A stretch of DNA of 64,000 bases. Origin: Meghimatium bilineatum (lineage: Eukaryota; Mollusca; Gastropoda; Stylommatophora; Philomycidae). Each line of letters starts with the position of its first letter. Within the stretch, counting starts at the first letter, position 1. Positions 32,401 to 44,094 of the stretch are shown here, piece after piece. The notes under the pieces are model-generated. The model was given only the letters and a program-made list of their open reading frames with translations, was not told the origin of the DNA and made no database searches. The stretch covers positions 31,874,127 through 31,938,126 of the forward strand of contig CM067298.1 of NCBI GenBank assembly GCA_034231615.1, in the 5' to 3' direction. The position numbers were made by a program, and so were the translations under genes.

Positions 32401-33445
32401 CGTGGTGTAGGTTAGATTTTGCAATTTAATTTGACGATAATTGAGACTATCAACAGCTGCTAGCGATACGTATTCTAAGAAAATGGTTCCAAAATCATGT
32501 AGGAAAGTAATGTCGGTAGGCGTGGTTCTAACTATATCATCCAAGTATGCCGTTGATTGAGAAAAATATGGAGCCAACACCCCATTCATCACACTATTCT
32601 CACGCCTCAATTCTTGTAAAAATGGACTGTTCTATTTTACCTTGTGTATTTATTCCTAGTTTCCATATTTCACATTTGTTCTGTTGAGCGAGTGCTGGTA
32701 TTGGAATCAAATACACATCATTTTCCTGTTTGGTTATTTTTCTCATTTTGTCATGAATCAATGATGGTTTGGTGATCCTCAAATATTCGGGAGGAAATGA
32801 GGTGCTAGCTAAACACTAAGACACCTCACACTACGTTTTCATAGTTGACACATTGAGCACACCACAGACTGTCGACCTCCGTGATTTAAGTTGATTAGTG
32901 AGATCGATGAGTTATATTGATGAAAGATAAAAATATGAAAGAAGAGCGTGTTTTAGACAATACTGTAGATTAAGTCGATTTGTGATCATTGCACAAATCA
33001 CTGAGCGACCCCTTCTCATGTATCAGGTATAAAAATGCTGCAAAAATTAAATTGTTCTGTAGAAACGTTATACACAATCTAAGTACGATATTCTTATTTT
33101 TTAGTAGCCATTTAGCCAACAGCCCGCAAACACTACATGAAATTAAACACACCTAAAACATAGGCTATGAAGTTGATCAGAACACGGGACTAGTTAAATG
33201 TATCTGTCAATTGTACAAAACTAAAGCAAATATAAGAATTCAAACATGTTGGAAGCGTGTTTACAGAAGATGGGAAACTTTATAGGTAGATCAAAACACG
33301 ATGTCAGAAAGTCAATGCAAAACTTAACCAACCGTAGCTAATATTCAGTACTCGACATCTAACAATCTACATGTCGACAAAATGACAATTGGTAAACATA
33401 ATTTTGTGACAAAGATACTAGCAAATAAGATAATTAAGTATGGAA
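32401..33445. other. Unassigned; R5 dispersed pair member at 32475-32560
   Basis: TCTAAGAAAATGGTTCCAAA...CTAACTATATCATC resembles 43725-43825. The similarity was judged by eye and is modest. No gene seen. Confidence 0.3.
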
Positions 33446-33670
33446 ATGGAACAGGGTAATAAAGTTTTGTTAATCATAGAATACATACACAATAACACAT
33501 AAATCGACGTTTCTACAGAAAGGCTTTTAAAAATAATATTCACAACAAAAAACGACGAGTATTATCGAAGTTAACATGGCAGGCTTTATGGGTGCCCAAT
33601 CTAGCACACGGGTTTCAAATCCATGTGTCACCACCCTAGCGAAACATATTTTGTCGGAGCTGGAACAGTA
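33446..33670 (-). mobile_element. SINE-like repeat S5, copy 2 (with B-box-like head)
   Basis: On the minus strand GGATTTGAAACCCGTGTGCT has a B-box-like motif, preceded by GCTAGGGTGGTGACAC. The 3' end reads AACAAAACTTTATTACCCTG, as in copies 1 and 3. Inferred to be a tRNA-type SINE of about 220 bp. Confidence 0.5.
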
Positions 33671-33990
33671 AACTACAAATATTGATTTTAAAATACGTTT
33701 AAATGACATTTTAATCTCCGTTCCTTCTACATTACATTGGAATTTCAATGCATGTTCGTGTGAAAATCAACATAAAAAAACATTTTATATGTTAAGAATA
33801 GCTTGAGGTTGGCATTAACGGAGATTCAACCGCGAATTTTGAAGATTTTAACGAGTTACAATTATAAATAACGCATTAAATATGTCACAAGTTAAAACTA
33901 TAGTGAATTATGTTATACTGATTATTTTATATTTGAAGTGTTTTACTTTACAATATTAACAATTAATGTTTAAATGTATCAAAGTGACAT
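33671..33990. other. Unassigned, AT-rich
   Basis: Nothing recognisable is seen between the S5 copy and the 22-bp array. Confidence 0.3.
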
Positions 33991-34210
33991 ATCAATTTAC
34001 TTCTATAAAATTATCAATTTACTTCTATAAAATTATCAATTTACTTCTATAAAATTATCAATTTACTTCTATAAAATTATCAATTTACTTCTATAAAATT
34101 ATCAATTTATTTCTATAAAATTATCAATTTACTTCTATAAAATTATCAATTTACTTCTATAAAATTATCAATTTACTTCTATAAAATTATCAATTTACTT
34201 CTATAAAATT
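33991..34210 (+). repeat. 22-bp minisatellite, 10 near-identical copies
   Basis: ATCAATTTACTTCTATAAAA plus TT occurs ten times in exactly 220 bp. A single difference is visible (TTTATTTC in one unit). Such homogeneity implies very recent expansion. Confidence 0.97.
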
Positions 34211-35250
34211 GACTCGCCGCTTGAAAAAGTTTAGGAACATGTGCTACATCAATTGAAAATGTGAGATAATTTCAAATTCTTTAATTCGCAACATAATATC
34301 TACTTCCAGTCTAGTTCCCAGATTTCGAATGTATTCATAATTGTATATATATCACTGCAAACCGTGACACAGCTCATTAAATTACACTTACTACATCCTG
34401 ACAATCTGAATGAGTTTGAGAAAGAACCCAGTAGAATTATTTCAATTAAGTAAGACCCGTATTATAACCATTGACCATATCACTAATGTTGGCTGATTCA
34501 ACGTATCCCTATTTCATTGGCTAGTTATAAGAATTGGCGGGAGAGGCAGTTGCGGGGGGGGGGGGGGAGTCGGCACAGAGCGGGGAATGAATTGCTGAAA
34601 TAAAAAGACTGTGCGTAGTGGGTTGAAATCCCATACATCGACCCTTTAAGTTGAGTTAGATGACGGTGATTACAAGTAGTTTGTTGATCAGTAAGAACAC
34701 GTCCTAAAATATCCGCAAGAGCTACTGTGTGTATGATTTAATGTCTATATTTCCAAGTTGAGTCGAACTGGGAGAGCGTAAAGTGTAAACCCGCTGATTG
34801 AATCAGTTTCCAGATGTCAGCTTTTGTTCATACTAAGTTCATTAACCACAGATTATTATATTTTTCGTTTTTATGAATGGTATAAACACATTCACATGTG
34901 GCGTTATGTCTGTAAGGCCAATCTATAAATTTACATATACATACAAATCTGACAATGCAGACTATAATGCCTGTAAGGCCAATATTAGATCTCGCTTGTT
35001 ACTCGGCAAGTGATCTCAATCGTGATTTGCATAGCCTCGTCATTTACATAATAGATTTTCTTGATTGTGTGAGCAGGACTTGTGGATATGGTGTTCCTTA
35101 TCACCTGAATTCTATTTGTCGAGGACATTTCCAATTTTATGATTGTGGGAAAAATCTATCTCTATGTCCTTTTTTTTATATTGTGATTGAATGCCTATTT
35201 TTTTTTATGAATCCGTTCTGTCTGCCGATTTTATCAGACCTGTTAAAAAT
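34211..35250. other. Unassigned; poly-G at 34555
   Basis: A G run of about 13 lies at 34555-34567. A plus frame of 104 codons (34955-35269) is hydrophobic and shows no known motif. Nothing else seen. Confidence 0.3.
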
Positions 35251-35495
35251 GTTTCTTTCTTTCTTGTAATATCTCATTCCTCCCGCACGTCTGCACGTCT
35301 TTCACTGTTATCATTGCGCTATAGAAATTAGAATACAATTTATGTTACTGTTCGCTTTTTTTCTGCAATGTATAAAAATGAATTCCTACAATATTCTTTC
35401 TTTCATGTAATATCTCATTCCTCCCGCACCTCTTTCATTGTTATCATTGCGCTATAGAAAATAGAAAATAATTTATATTATTATCCGCTTTTCTA
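35251..35495 (+). repeat. Spaced direct duplication, about 105 bp, period about 140
   Basis: TTCTTTC, TGTAATATCTCATTCCTCCC and TTATCATTGCGCTATAGAAA occur at 35251-35360 and again at 35392-35495. The second copy lacks one CGTCTGCA segment. Confidence 0.85.
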
Positions 35496-35904
35496 TTTAT
35501 TATGAATTTTAATTACCAAACTTGAAAGTGAAGGAAAAACTGCACCATTAAATGGAAATAACTAAATGGTCGCAGGGTGCCCGACAAAGCGGAGGAGCAA
35601 TTTTGACTTCAACTTGTTTCTTTGTTATGAGAGACAGTATCAACTTATCTTGGCTGTTAATATATTTACGGTTTGGTGTCTTTTTTAGTTTTTTTTGTGT
35701 GTGTTTCTTGAATAAGGTTCCAATAGGACCGCAATGTAGGAAAATTGTCATTTTTGTTTTATTGCATATTTCTTATATACCTTTTTATCTAGATATGTTG
35801 ATAGTTAGGTATTCCTAGTAACCTGTTTATCTTATTTTGCATTATCATTCACTAGAGATTGACATGTGTGTCTAAGAATTTAATTATTGTAAGAATTTGT
35901 AAAC
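35496..35904. other. Unassigned region
   Basis: T-rich. An 88-codon hydrophobic plus frame (35552-35818) has no recognisable motif. Confidence 0.3.
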
Positions 35905-36130
35905 GGTGCTATCTATATATCTATCTACATATACCCTTATCCCTTTTTGCCTTTCGGCGTCAGGGGTAGAAAAGTTCTCTGGAGATGGCTTTCGCATGCG
36001 CTATATATATCAAGATTCTTGTTGCCTCCCTTATTTCGGTGGACCAACGCTTTCGTGGTCTGCCCTTAGGTGTATGGCCGTTGTATTTGTGTAGCATATA
36101 ACTTGTTGGGGATCACTGTCTGCTGACATG
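35905..36130 (-). pseudogene. LINE 3' end (family H), copy 2
   Basis: The minus strand reads KGRPRKRWSTEIREAT, then AHAKAISRELFYP and a stop, then a basic 3' tail into a TAGA-type tract. It matches 18168-18390 but is cleaner at GRPRKRW. The body upstream is missing. Confidence 0.75.
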
Positions 36131-37383
36131 TGAAAATATATATAGATTTTTAAGAAACTGTTCCCATACTGGAGGACCCTTTTTGTCCTTACTTCCATGA
36201 TATTCGCGTGGGCAACATGACATTTGTGGCGATCATTTCAACGATCCAAGCCACAGGGAAGGGGAGGGGGGAAGTTGGATATCCCGTGGCCTTTCATTTC
36301 AGCGACCAAACCACAAGGGGAGGGGGGATTGAATATTCGACCACAGGAGCCGCGTCACCACAGGTAACCGTATTATTCACATCAAGTGCACCAGTGAACC
36401 ATATGGTATTAATGTAATACATTAATTTCTATAGCACTTCTTTTGATCGCTCTCCTTGGGGTCTGGATCTTTACTATTTTAGAAAAACGGTAGCTTCAGT
36501 CTTTCTGACTTACCTTCTCTTTATTCTCGCCGTTTTCCTCATCCTTTCCTCTTCCAATTTCAATTAATTATTTCAATATTTGTTGTGTTGGTTGAAGGCT
36601 TCATAAATCAGGGAGTGTTGACTGCTTGTGATTTTAATTTGTGACTTTAGTTTGTAAATCTTATTTCTCATGCCACATTTATCTCAGCTATCTATAACTT
36701 CAACGCCGAGCTTATATACATATTCCTACATCTTCCTTGTCTAGTAATCTATCTCAACATGTAGTTTATGGTATTTATATTATATTCTACTTAATTTCCA
36801 TCTGATTCCTACATGGTAACATATATGCCTACATACTTTGTAGGCCTATGTCTTTATATTGAGTGAGTAAAACTTGTGATTGAATCATTGAATCCATGTA
36901 TTTGTCTTATTGTTAAAACTGAATTTTTAAGAACTTTTAAATATTTTTAAAAATATTTTACCATACTTGAATGTAAAAAAAATGTTAACGTATATTTACG
37001 TCTTTCTGTATACAATGAAACGTTTTGTTGTGTAGACGTATACAATATAACATATTTATATAGACATATACATTGTTATCTAGTATCAGAAATTAGCTTC
37101 CTTCGATCCCCAGATATTAATAGCTTTCACGTACCTTTTAAATGTTCTATATTATTGTTTATTCGATGTTTATCTCTAAGTACTTGGGAATCGTATGCTG
37201 GTGTTCTGCAAGGTTTCCATATTAGAAATTTTGGCCACTTTTAAATGTCACTAGCAGTGGAATTTATGTTTTGACTATATTTTAAACTTTCGGTTCATTC
37301 GAAAATGTATTTATTTTAAAATACTTTCTTGTTTAAATTGATAAAAAAAAATTGAAAATATGGTAACACCTGCAATCTGTGTT
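36131..37383. other. Unassigned; GGGGAGGGG duplication at 36240
   Basis: GATC/GCGACCAA..CCACA(A)GGG(A)AGGGGAGGGGGG occurs twice within 36220-36330, in an approximately 65-bp repeat. The rest is AT-rich and unrecognised. Confidence 0.3.
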
Positions 37384-37580
37384 GTTTGTCTTCTTCTTCT
37401 TCTTCTTTCTGTTCTCATGTACCTTTCGGTGTTGAGGGGAGAGTGAGTGTACGGTCTTTTGCCCTTCTATTTGCCTCCTCTGCTGTTATATTTCCGAGTG
37501 TCTCTAATACACTATCTATTCACCTTTTACGAGGGCGTCCAATAGGTCTCCTGTTTTCGTATCATTTGTTAAGTGTTTTT
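37384..37580 (-). mobile_element. LINE 3' end with (GAA)n tail (family G), copy 1
   Basis: The minus strand reads RRPIGRPRKR, then IDSVLETLGNITAEEANRRA, KDRTLTLPSTPKGT and a stop, followed by GAACAGAAAGAAGAAGAAG. The copy at 53630-53825 is nearly identical over its whole length. GRPRKRW is the basic C-terminal tail common to many LINE ORF2 proteins. Only about 190 bp remains, as expected for heavy 5' truncation. Confidence 0.8.
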
Positions 37581-37589
37581 AAGTGTTTT

Positions 37590-37975
37590 TTAAGTGTTGT
37601 TTGTAGAATTATATATCTGGTAACTTCTGAAATAGCAGAATCGAGAGACATAATGTGATTTAATCTCCTAAATGCAGTATATTGTCTACCCCCAAGTGAA
37701 TGATAGTTGATCCTATCCACACTTGCCGCTAACCGTAGGAGTGGGAGCCTCAGTTGTCGTTCCAAGGCCAGATGTGTCACCTTAGGTGTGTTGAGTCCAC
37801 GTTTGCTTAAGGTTATCTTGATGTTTTCTATCCACCGTTTTATTGACCTACCTTTGACTCTATATCCAGAAATTCTTTTCTTATATGCTCTAATTGGATT
37901 TTGTTTCATTTTCGTAAGATGACTGAACCATTTTATTTGCTGTCTTTTAATATGTTAAGTAAATGATATTATATT
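37590..37975 (-). pseudogene. LINE RT C-terminus (family F), copy 1
   Basis: The minus strand reads MKQNPIRAYKKRISGYRVKG, RSIKRWIENIKITLSKRGLN, then THLALERQLRLPLLRLAAS. W-x-(D/E)NI-K...THLAL-(D/E)R is a recurrent C-terminal signature of LINE ORF2. Upstream, KMVQSSY (frame-shifted KWFSHL) extends the match to about 37975. A second copy lies at 41103-41445. Confidence 0.75.
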
Positions 37976-39429
37976 TCCTCTTTCTCTCATTTCTTCATTT
38001 CTTATTTGATCTACTTTAATAACCATCGCAACTTTTCTCAGACACGTAATTTGACATGTAATTTCATTTTTCGTTTCTGTTGTAGCTTTAATGCAGTGGT
38101 CACGCATTGCCGGCTTGCATGGTTTATTGCAGCAGGATATTTTTCACTGACTGATTTAAATGTCAGTGTATTAAATGCAGTAGATACAGTTAAAGATGTT
38201 TATTGTATTTCACGTAAATTAAGACTGCTCTATTATGTTTTTGCTAACCTTTGTAGCCAGTTGTTGGTACGTTTTTTTCCCGTGTCTTAACAAACAAAAT
38301 ATGTCTACAAATAGTAGTTTCATCTATCTGGCAATAATGATATACTGAATTCTTGTGTGGTAATAGTTGTGTTCCTGAGAAAAACAACATTATTACATTG
38401 AAAAAAAATCAAGATATTTCGACTGAAAACGTTACACTGCCGTCTAAAATTACACTTATACTAATTTTATACTTATACTGAATCAGCTACATTGCGGCAT
38501 ATGTCTGCGGAGTAGCAACGCAGACACAAGAACAAATACTACAGGATGTCCAGTTTCGCTGTTAACAGAAGGACAGTCTGACCTAAAGGAGCTTCTCTGC
38601 AAAATAATTGGAGTGACCACAAGATGATTAAAAAAAAAACAAAAAAACAATACATGTTCTATATTGAACTGGGTGTTTAACAGTTGATTACAGAAGAAGA
38701 AATTTATTCCACAGTTTAATACAGAATTAAAGCATATCATTTACATAATATTGCATGCCATTAATTGTGCGATTTGTAAACATCTCTTATATGCTTAGTA
38801 GCACTGCCAATGCAACGTAAACGGCAGACATCTCTTGGCTTTGACACATCTACACATTAGTCAAATACGTTGTATATTTATTCTACTGAAATGCATAAAA
38901 TACGCATATGTACATATGAATGAAATGCACATATAGTTCACGTACATATATCGGGGGTCTACAGAGTCACTGTGCACCCATTTACATTTTTGATGACACT
39001 ACGTCATATATATTGGTAATCCTGCTTGACTCACGTAAAATAACAATATCTGCAATCTGCAATTAAAGATCTTTAACTAATTATTCACTGCATCAATGGT
39101 TGCTGCTGCAGACATTTAGATATGTCAAACACCCCGCTCTTGATATTTGTTTTTGAAGTTTCTCTTGATGACAAATAACAGACTATCACTCATGGGGTAT
39201 GGGGTGTAAACACGAACAGATGCAAACAACAATACACAAGACATTCGTTTGTTCTCAAGACTTTAAATCAAGAACATTATTACCCACATGTCTATTGTGT
39301 TCAAATAGGACGCGCAACATTTGTTATCACTTATACATTTATGTTATCACTTATACATATATAATTCCGTCAAAATGGCGACGAGAATGGATGTGTTCTC
39401 TCTACAATATCCGATTAGCAGCTGTTCAT
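37976..39429. other. Unassigned region
   Basis: No gene, array or transposon end is recognised. An A run lies at 38628-38648. Confidence 0.3.
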
Positions 39430-39860
39430 TTCCGAAAGTAATGGCAGCCTACAGGAATAATGTGTCTAGAAATTTCCAATGGATTAATAACATATGGAAA
39501 AACAACAGAATAGAAACGAAAGTTCAAGTGTTAGAACTTTTATGTTTCCGGTTGCAACATATGGCTGTGAAACATGGACCCTAAGTAAAACAGCGACAAA
39601 GAAGATCAACGCCTTTGAGATTAAATGCTACAGAAAGATGCTTAGAATATCATAGCAGGAAAAAAGAGAAACACATATATTATAAACACATTGAAGATGC
39701 CAGAGTGTTGGTTACTAAGCCCAATAGCAAAAAGAGACGGTGGATTGATGACATTAAATATAGATGAATGTCGTTGGAAAATGAAAGCCGCATGACCCAA
39801 GACAGAGAAGGGTTCAGGGAGTTCATTGGGAAGACAACGTTCTGGAGAGAATATGCACAT
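39430..39860 (+). pseudogene. LINE RT C-terminal fragment (family D)
   Basis: Plus-strand frames give WKNNRIETKVQVL, then PVATYGCETWTLSKTATKKI, NAFEIKCYRKMLRIS, a stop, then EDARVLVTKPNSKKRRWIDD and REGFREFIGKTTFWREYA. Order and spacing fit a LINE C-terminus (YGCETW, RKMLRIS, RW-x-DDIK). There are two frameshifts or stops. Confidence 0.8.
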
Positions 39861-40675
39861 GAGAACATACATATATGATATCACTAATATACATATGCTA
39901 TATAACGTATACATAAACACATATATGAACATTTGCCCTATTATTTACTGTATAGAAATATACCATCATTTATAGACAACATATCTTAAATATTAACTAC
40001 AAATTGCTCATACCCAAGCAGACATACAAACAGATATATCGATTAATTAGACAGATTTACAATCTTTGGGAAAAATACACGAAAGTGAGAACAAATCAGT
40101 AACAGCGATGACCACGCATGCGATCAATGCGCACAGCCTACTAACTTGAGGACATTGAGCTGAGTAGTAGGTGAAGAAAACTGCTGGAGTATTAGGGCCT
40201 CAGCGGTCGACTTTCGTAATCGAGACGTGAAATGACCGCGTCTTCATATGTCAATAACGAACACTAGCTGAGAATGCAAACTAAACAGCGGATGGCAGAC
40301 TGAGATCCAGCATGGGGAATACGATTTTATTTAACATCAGGCAGCCACCATAATGGAAACGAGTAGTAGATCTAATAGTGAATAGTGGATACACAACGAG
40401 ATAGCAGTGTTTATGTTCAAAGATTTGTGTGTAGGAAAAAATCAGAACTAGTTTTTGTAGATATAGACATGATAGAGATTGATTTCTCTCCCTTGTCAAG
40501 TGATTTCTCTCTCTTGTCAGATAGCATTCATAACGTAGTCGTATCAAACATATATACTGTCTATAGTCGTGAGAGAATGGGCGTGAGTTTACTGCGCCAG
40601 TTAATGAAAGAAAAACAAATATTGTCCAGTCAGTGTATATATACAGTATTATATCCTAGTAGAATCACGACCATA
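39861..40675. other. Unassigned; 21-bp duplication at 40480
   Basis: TGATTTCTCTCCCTTGTCAAG is followed by TGATTTCTCTCTCTTGTCAG (about 40480-40520). Nothing else seen. Confidence 0.35.
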
Positions 40676-40702
40676 TTCTAATCCAGGAGTTCTAAAACCT
40701 TT

Positions 40703-41032
40703 GCCCGCGAGCACCATGTAATGACGTGTGGTGCTCGCGAGCGCCTTGTAATGACATAATGACATGTGGTGTTCGCGAGTGCCATGTAATGACATGTGGT
40801 GCCCGCGAGCGCCATGTAATGACGTAATGACATGTGCTGCTCGCGAGCGCCATGTAATGACGTTTTGACATGTGGTGCTCGCGAGCGCCATGTAATGGCG
40901 TTTTGACATATGGTGCTCGCGAGCGCCATGTAATGACGTTTTGACATGTGGTGCTCGCGAGCGCCATGTAATGACGTTTTGACATGTGGTGCTCGCGAGC
41001 GCCATGTAATGACGTAATGACACGTGGTGCTT
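40703..41032. repeat. 38-bp CpG-rich subterminal array, about 9 copies
   Basis: The unit is GTGGTGCTCGCGAGCGCCAT, then GTAATGACGTTTTGACAT. It contains the palindrome GCTCGCGAGC. Some units lack or replace GTTTTGACAT by ATAATGACAT. The minus strand is open in all three frames for 115-128 codons; because 38 is not a multiple of 3, one repeat yields three rotating peptides (ITWRSRAPHV, LHGAREHHMS, HYMALASTTC). That is a side effect of unit composition, not evidence of a protein. Confidence 0.9.
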
Positions 41033-41102
41033 GCTTCATGTGCGTTGAAATTTCTTACAAACACTATCGATCATGAATTCCTTGTACAATTCAAACTTTG
41101 TT

Positions 41103-41445
41103 TTATAAACCGAAACACGCAGTGTTACTAAACACAATTATGAAGAAAAGGAAGGGGGAAGTTGTTTGTCTAGTGTCTTTCCCACGTGGTGTTGTCGTAT
41201 CTTCCACACTTGCCGTTGAGAGTAGGGGTTTGTGAAGGAAATGTAGTCTGCGTTCCAGAGTCAAAGCCAAGTGTGTTTCTCTGGTTGAAGTGTAGTCATG
41301 TTTATTCAGAATGGTCTTGATGTTGTCTATCCACATTTTCCTAGGTCTGCCCGTGGCTATGTATCATGATTTCATCCTGCTATAAGCTCTTATGGGAGCT
41401 CTTAAAGTTGTTTGTAATGTACAATTCAGATTATATAGTCAATTT
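41103..41445 (-). pseudogene. LINE RT C-terminus (family F), copy 2, inside the hAT-like element
   Basis: The minus strand reads RAPIRAYSRMKS, a stop, TGRPRKMWIDNIKTILNKHD, then ETHLALTLERRLHFLHKPLL. It is co-linear with 37590-37930 (PIRAYKKR, KRWIENIK, THLALERQLR). It lies wholly between the hAT-like ends. Confidence 0.75.
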
Positions 41446-41561
41446 GCATAATCACTTTATCTTTCACTTTCATCCTTTTATATGATACGGTGCTCGCACA
41501 CTCATTATTACATGTGGGAGGTGTTTGCCGTCTGAAAAGGTTGAGAACCCTTGTTCTAGTC

Positions 41562-42912
41562 CATAACTATCTTGAGTCTCGGTATGAAAATATTTCAATT
41601 TCTGGTTTGCTATGTGCAAACAGAAGAAATATTTACACCATGTCACAAGAGAAGGCTCTGGCTCATAGCTTTCTCGCTGATTAGCAAACTTCCATCGACC
41701 GGAAGGGAGCTTATCAATCAAATATTAAATATGGTTTCCATTTGGTTGCTCGTAACGATTGTTTGCAGAAACAATCGTTTAAAAAAACTACAATATTAAC
41801 AACGAGGACTAGGAATTAAAAACTAGTTGTGTGAACTAAGTAAACATCTAAATATACTAGTTGTCTATTAAATACACCATTGTTACAGCTTGACACCAAA
41901 TGTAGCAACTAGAATTCTATCAAACAATCATTTATCCATTCTTCGTAAGGTGGTTATGACAAGAATATCTGAACTTCCACATACGATACTGTTTGCTGTA
42001 CAGGTTCAAAGTCCATGAGATTCAAAGTGGAGCAGAGAGCCATATTTTTGTGGGGGAAGGTGGTGGTTGAAACAGTAAAATAAAAAACGAATATTAATTT
42101 TAAAACAATGTTCATTTTTAATTGATGTCTTAAATTATGAATTATATCACAATTTGATAATATTTAAAAAATCCACTAGATTTTTTACAGCATACAAACA
42201 TTCTGTCTATCAGTGTGTTATTTGGTGCGTTTATTTAGTTAGTTTACAAGTATGGTTGTTGGTGTTATATAAGAAATTTAACATGCATTTAGATTAGCAA
42301 ACTCTTTTTAATAGTGAGGAGGTTGTTTTTTGGTTTATGATTTTGGATGGATATATTAGATTTTGTGTACTCTAAATCATGCTTTATTCTATTTTTGTTC
42401 TACCAATCCTCCATCTATGTCTTTCTAAAATTCTGATGCCCCCCCCCCTATGCAACATACACATATTTATTATATTCCAAAATTGAATTATTGCTAAATT
42501 AAGTCAATTACAGCTTGTTAGAATTGTCAATTAGAGTTTAGAAACAATTAGAGTGTCCCCCTATGGGGCGTGGGCCTCACGTTGGGAAACACTGCTCTAT
42601 ACAGACACACCACAGCTGAAGAAGACATACACCTACCATCACATAGCACAGGGACAAAAAAAGAGTGAAAGCTCGCAACCTGTGAGATCGGCTGAGTAAA
42701 TTCGCCAACAATCATCAAACGGTTATATGTGTCTATAAATGGATGACTGCATATACAATTGTGTAACATGCCTTCGATTTACACACATAGACCAGCTCTG
42801 ATTAGTCGAATTCTCAAAGCTTTGCATGCCGTTAGAGTTGGAATCTTCGGCTAAAAAATATATAGACAAACGCAAATGATATTGCAAAGATGAAATATAG
42901 TCTATCGTAGAA
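41562..42912. other. Unassigned; hAT-like right end at 42540-42594
   Basis: In reverse complement 42594 starts CAGTGTTTCCCAACGTGAGG, then CCCACGCCCCATAGGGG, a typical hAT terminus. It is followed by CTCTATAC as a possible target site. The matching left end is not found upstream. The remainder is AT-rich without recognised content. Confidence 0.45.
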
Positions 42913-43070
42913 GGCTGAATCAGGGTAATGAAGTTTTTCTAATCAATAATTAATAATACATATGGTAACACACACATCGATAAAAAGGCATTCACAAAAG
43001 ACGAATAAGAAACGACATTATAAAAGCTCACAAAATAATGACTAGGGTAGAAATTGCTTGGATACCAAAA
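42913..43070 (-). mobile_element. SINE-like repeat S5, copy 3
   Basis: CAGGGTAATGAAGTTTTTCT, AATACATATGGTAACACACA and CATCGATAAAAAGGC parallel 33450-33560 and 30291-30350. No B-box is visible in this copy. Confidence 0.5.
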
Positions 43071-43315
43071 CTGAAACTTTGAAACTTAAATCCACAGATT
43101 ACTTACAGTAAGTTATCACGTATAACAAAACATTTGGCCGTTGACCGTGTATTGACCACAACAGTTAAATAACCAAAGATCCGTGTCTACTGCTGAAAAT
43201 GATCTCATCAACATTCAATATTATTACATTTAATTATCCCATATCATGTTCTCACATTACTTTTGTTTATTGACAAATGTATGCATCTATTATCCTTCAG
43301 GATACCTTATATCCG

Positions 43316-43510
43316 GCTCTGTGGCGAAGTGGTACAGAGCGTCAAGTTACCGAGTTCGATGCCCGCCACAGGCAATTGTGCATCCGGACCGTTCAGAAAG
43401 CAATGGCAAACTATTGAACGTATTTATATTGCCTAGAAAATCACCACAGCCAACAAATGCTGCGTTGATAGCTAAGTCATGTAAAGGATATGCTACCAAT
43501 TTTGTAAAAC
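43316..43510 (+). mobile_element. tRNA-derived SINE S3, copy 1
   Basis: CTGTGGCG (43319-43326) pairs perfectly with CGCCACAG (43364-43371). A-box-like GTGGCGAAGTGG and B-box-like GAGTTCGATGCC lie between them. At 53 nt it is too short for a working tRNA, so the head has lost the anticodon region. The body (GTTCAGAAAGCAATGGCAAA, GCCTAGAAAATCACCACAGC) is matched at 57190-57360. Confidence 0.65.
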
Positions 43511-44094
43511 CTTATATTCTGTAAATCTGACTTGCATCACACATATTTTGAGGTCTATTGTAGATATTTTATTTACTCTTAAAGTTTGCATGAATTCTGT
43601 GTTTCTCTCGTTCTCTTAAGCAATGTACAGTACATGCTCTGTATGCACAGAGTGTTGATGTACTCGCTTAGTATTCGGGTGACCATATCTCGATTTCATT
43701 TGAGCACGTAATTGTTTAGCAGAGAAGCGTCTCTCATGCCGACCTGGTCTAAGAAAATGGATACCAAAGCTAGTTTGGGAAATTAACGATTTCGGCGTGA
43801 TGCTGACTATATCATCAGTATAACGTCATTCAAGCCGTAGATCAGGGAGGGAGAGGGATTTGGTGTGGGTGGGGTTCAATCAAATCTTTCTAATAATCTT
43901 TACTAGCAAGCTAAACCGCGGGAATCTACCACCCCCTTTACGGTTTTCCTAAAAATGTCTTCAAAATCATACGAAAAAAATAACGTTGCTAACGAAAAGG
44001 ATGCTAACTACATCCCTGATACCACCAGTCAGTTAAAAAGAAATTCATATTTTTTAAATACTCTTCATCACAATACATCTTTGGTACTGGTTTT
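43511..44094. other. Unassigned; R5 member at 43720-43840
   Basis: TCTAAGAAAATGGATACCAA and CTGACTATATCATC resemble 32475-32560. A second, weaker echo (AATAACGTTGCTAACG..GATGCTAACTACATC) follows near 43960-44015, suggesting a degenerate repeat of about 200 bp. Confidence 0.3.

Larger units (their letters stand above)
40676..41561. mobile_element. Composite hAT-like non-autonomous transposon with 8-bp target duplication
   Basis: The left end CAGGAGTTCTAAAACCTTTG (40684) and the right end, read inward, CAAGGGTTCTCAACCTTTTC (41553) form imperfect terminal inverted repeats of the known hAT type. The flanks are TTCTAATC (40676-40683) and TTCTAGTC (41554-41561), an 8-bp duplication with one mismatch, as hAT elements make. 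The interior (870 bp) has no transposase. It holds a 38-bp CpG-rich array beside the left end, one inverted relative of that unit beside the right end (CATGTAATAATGAGTG..GCGAGCACC), and a family F LINE fragment. I infer mobilisation in trans by an autonomous relative elsewhere. Confidence 0.7.

Noticed and set aside
43319..43371. Functional tRNA gene
   Set aside because: The acceptor-like stem pairs, but the structure is only 53 nt and lacks an anticodon arm. The body is a dispersed repeat.
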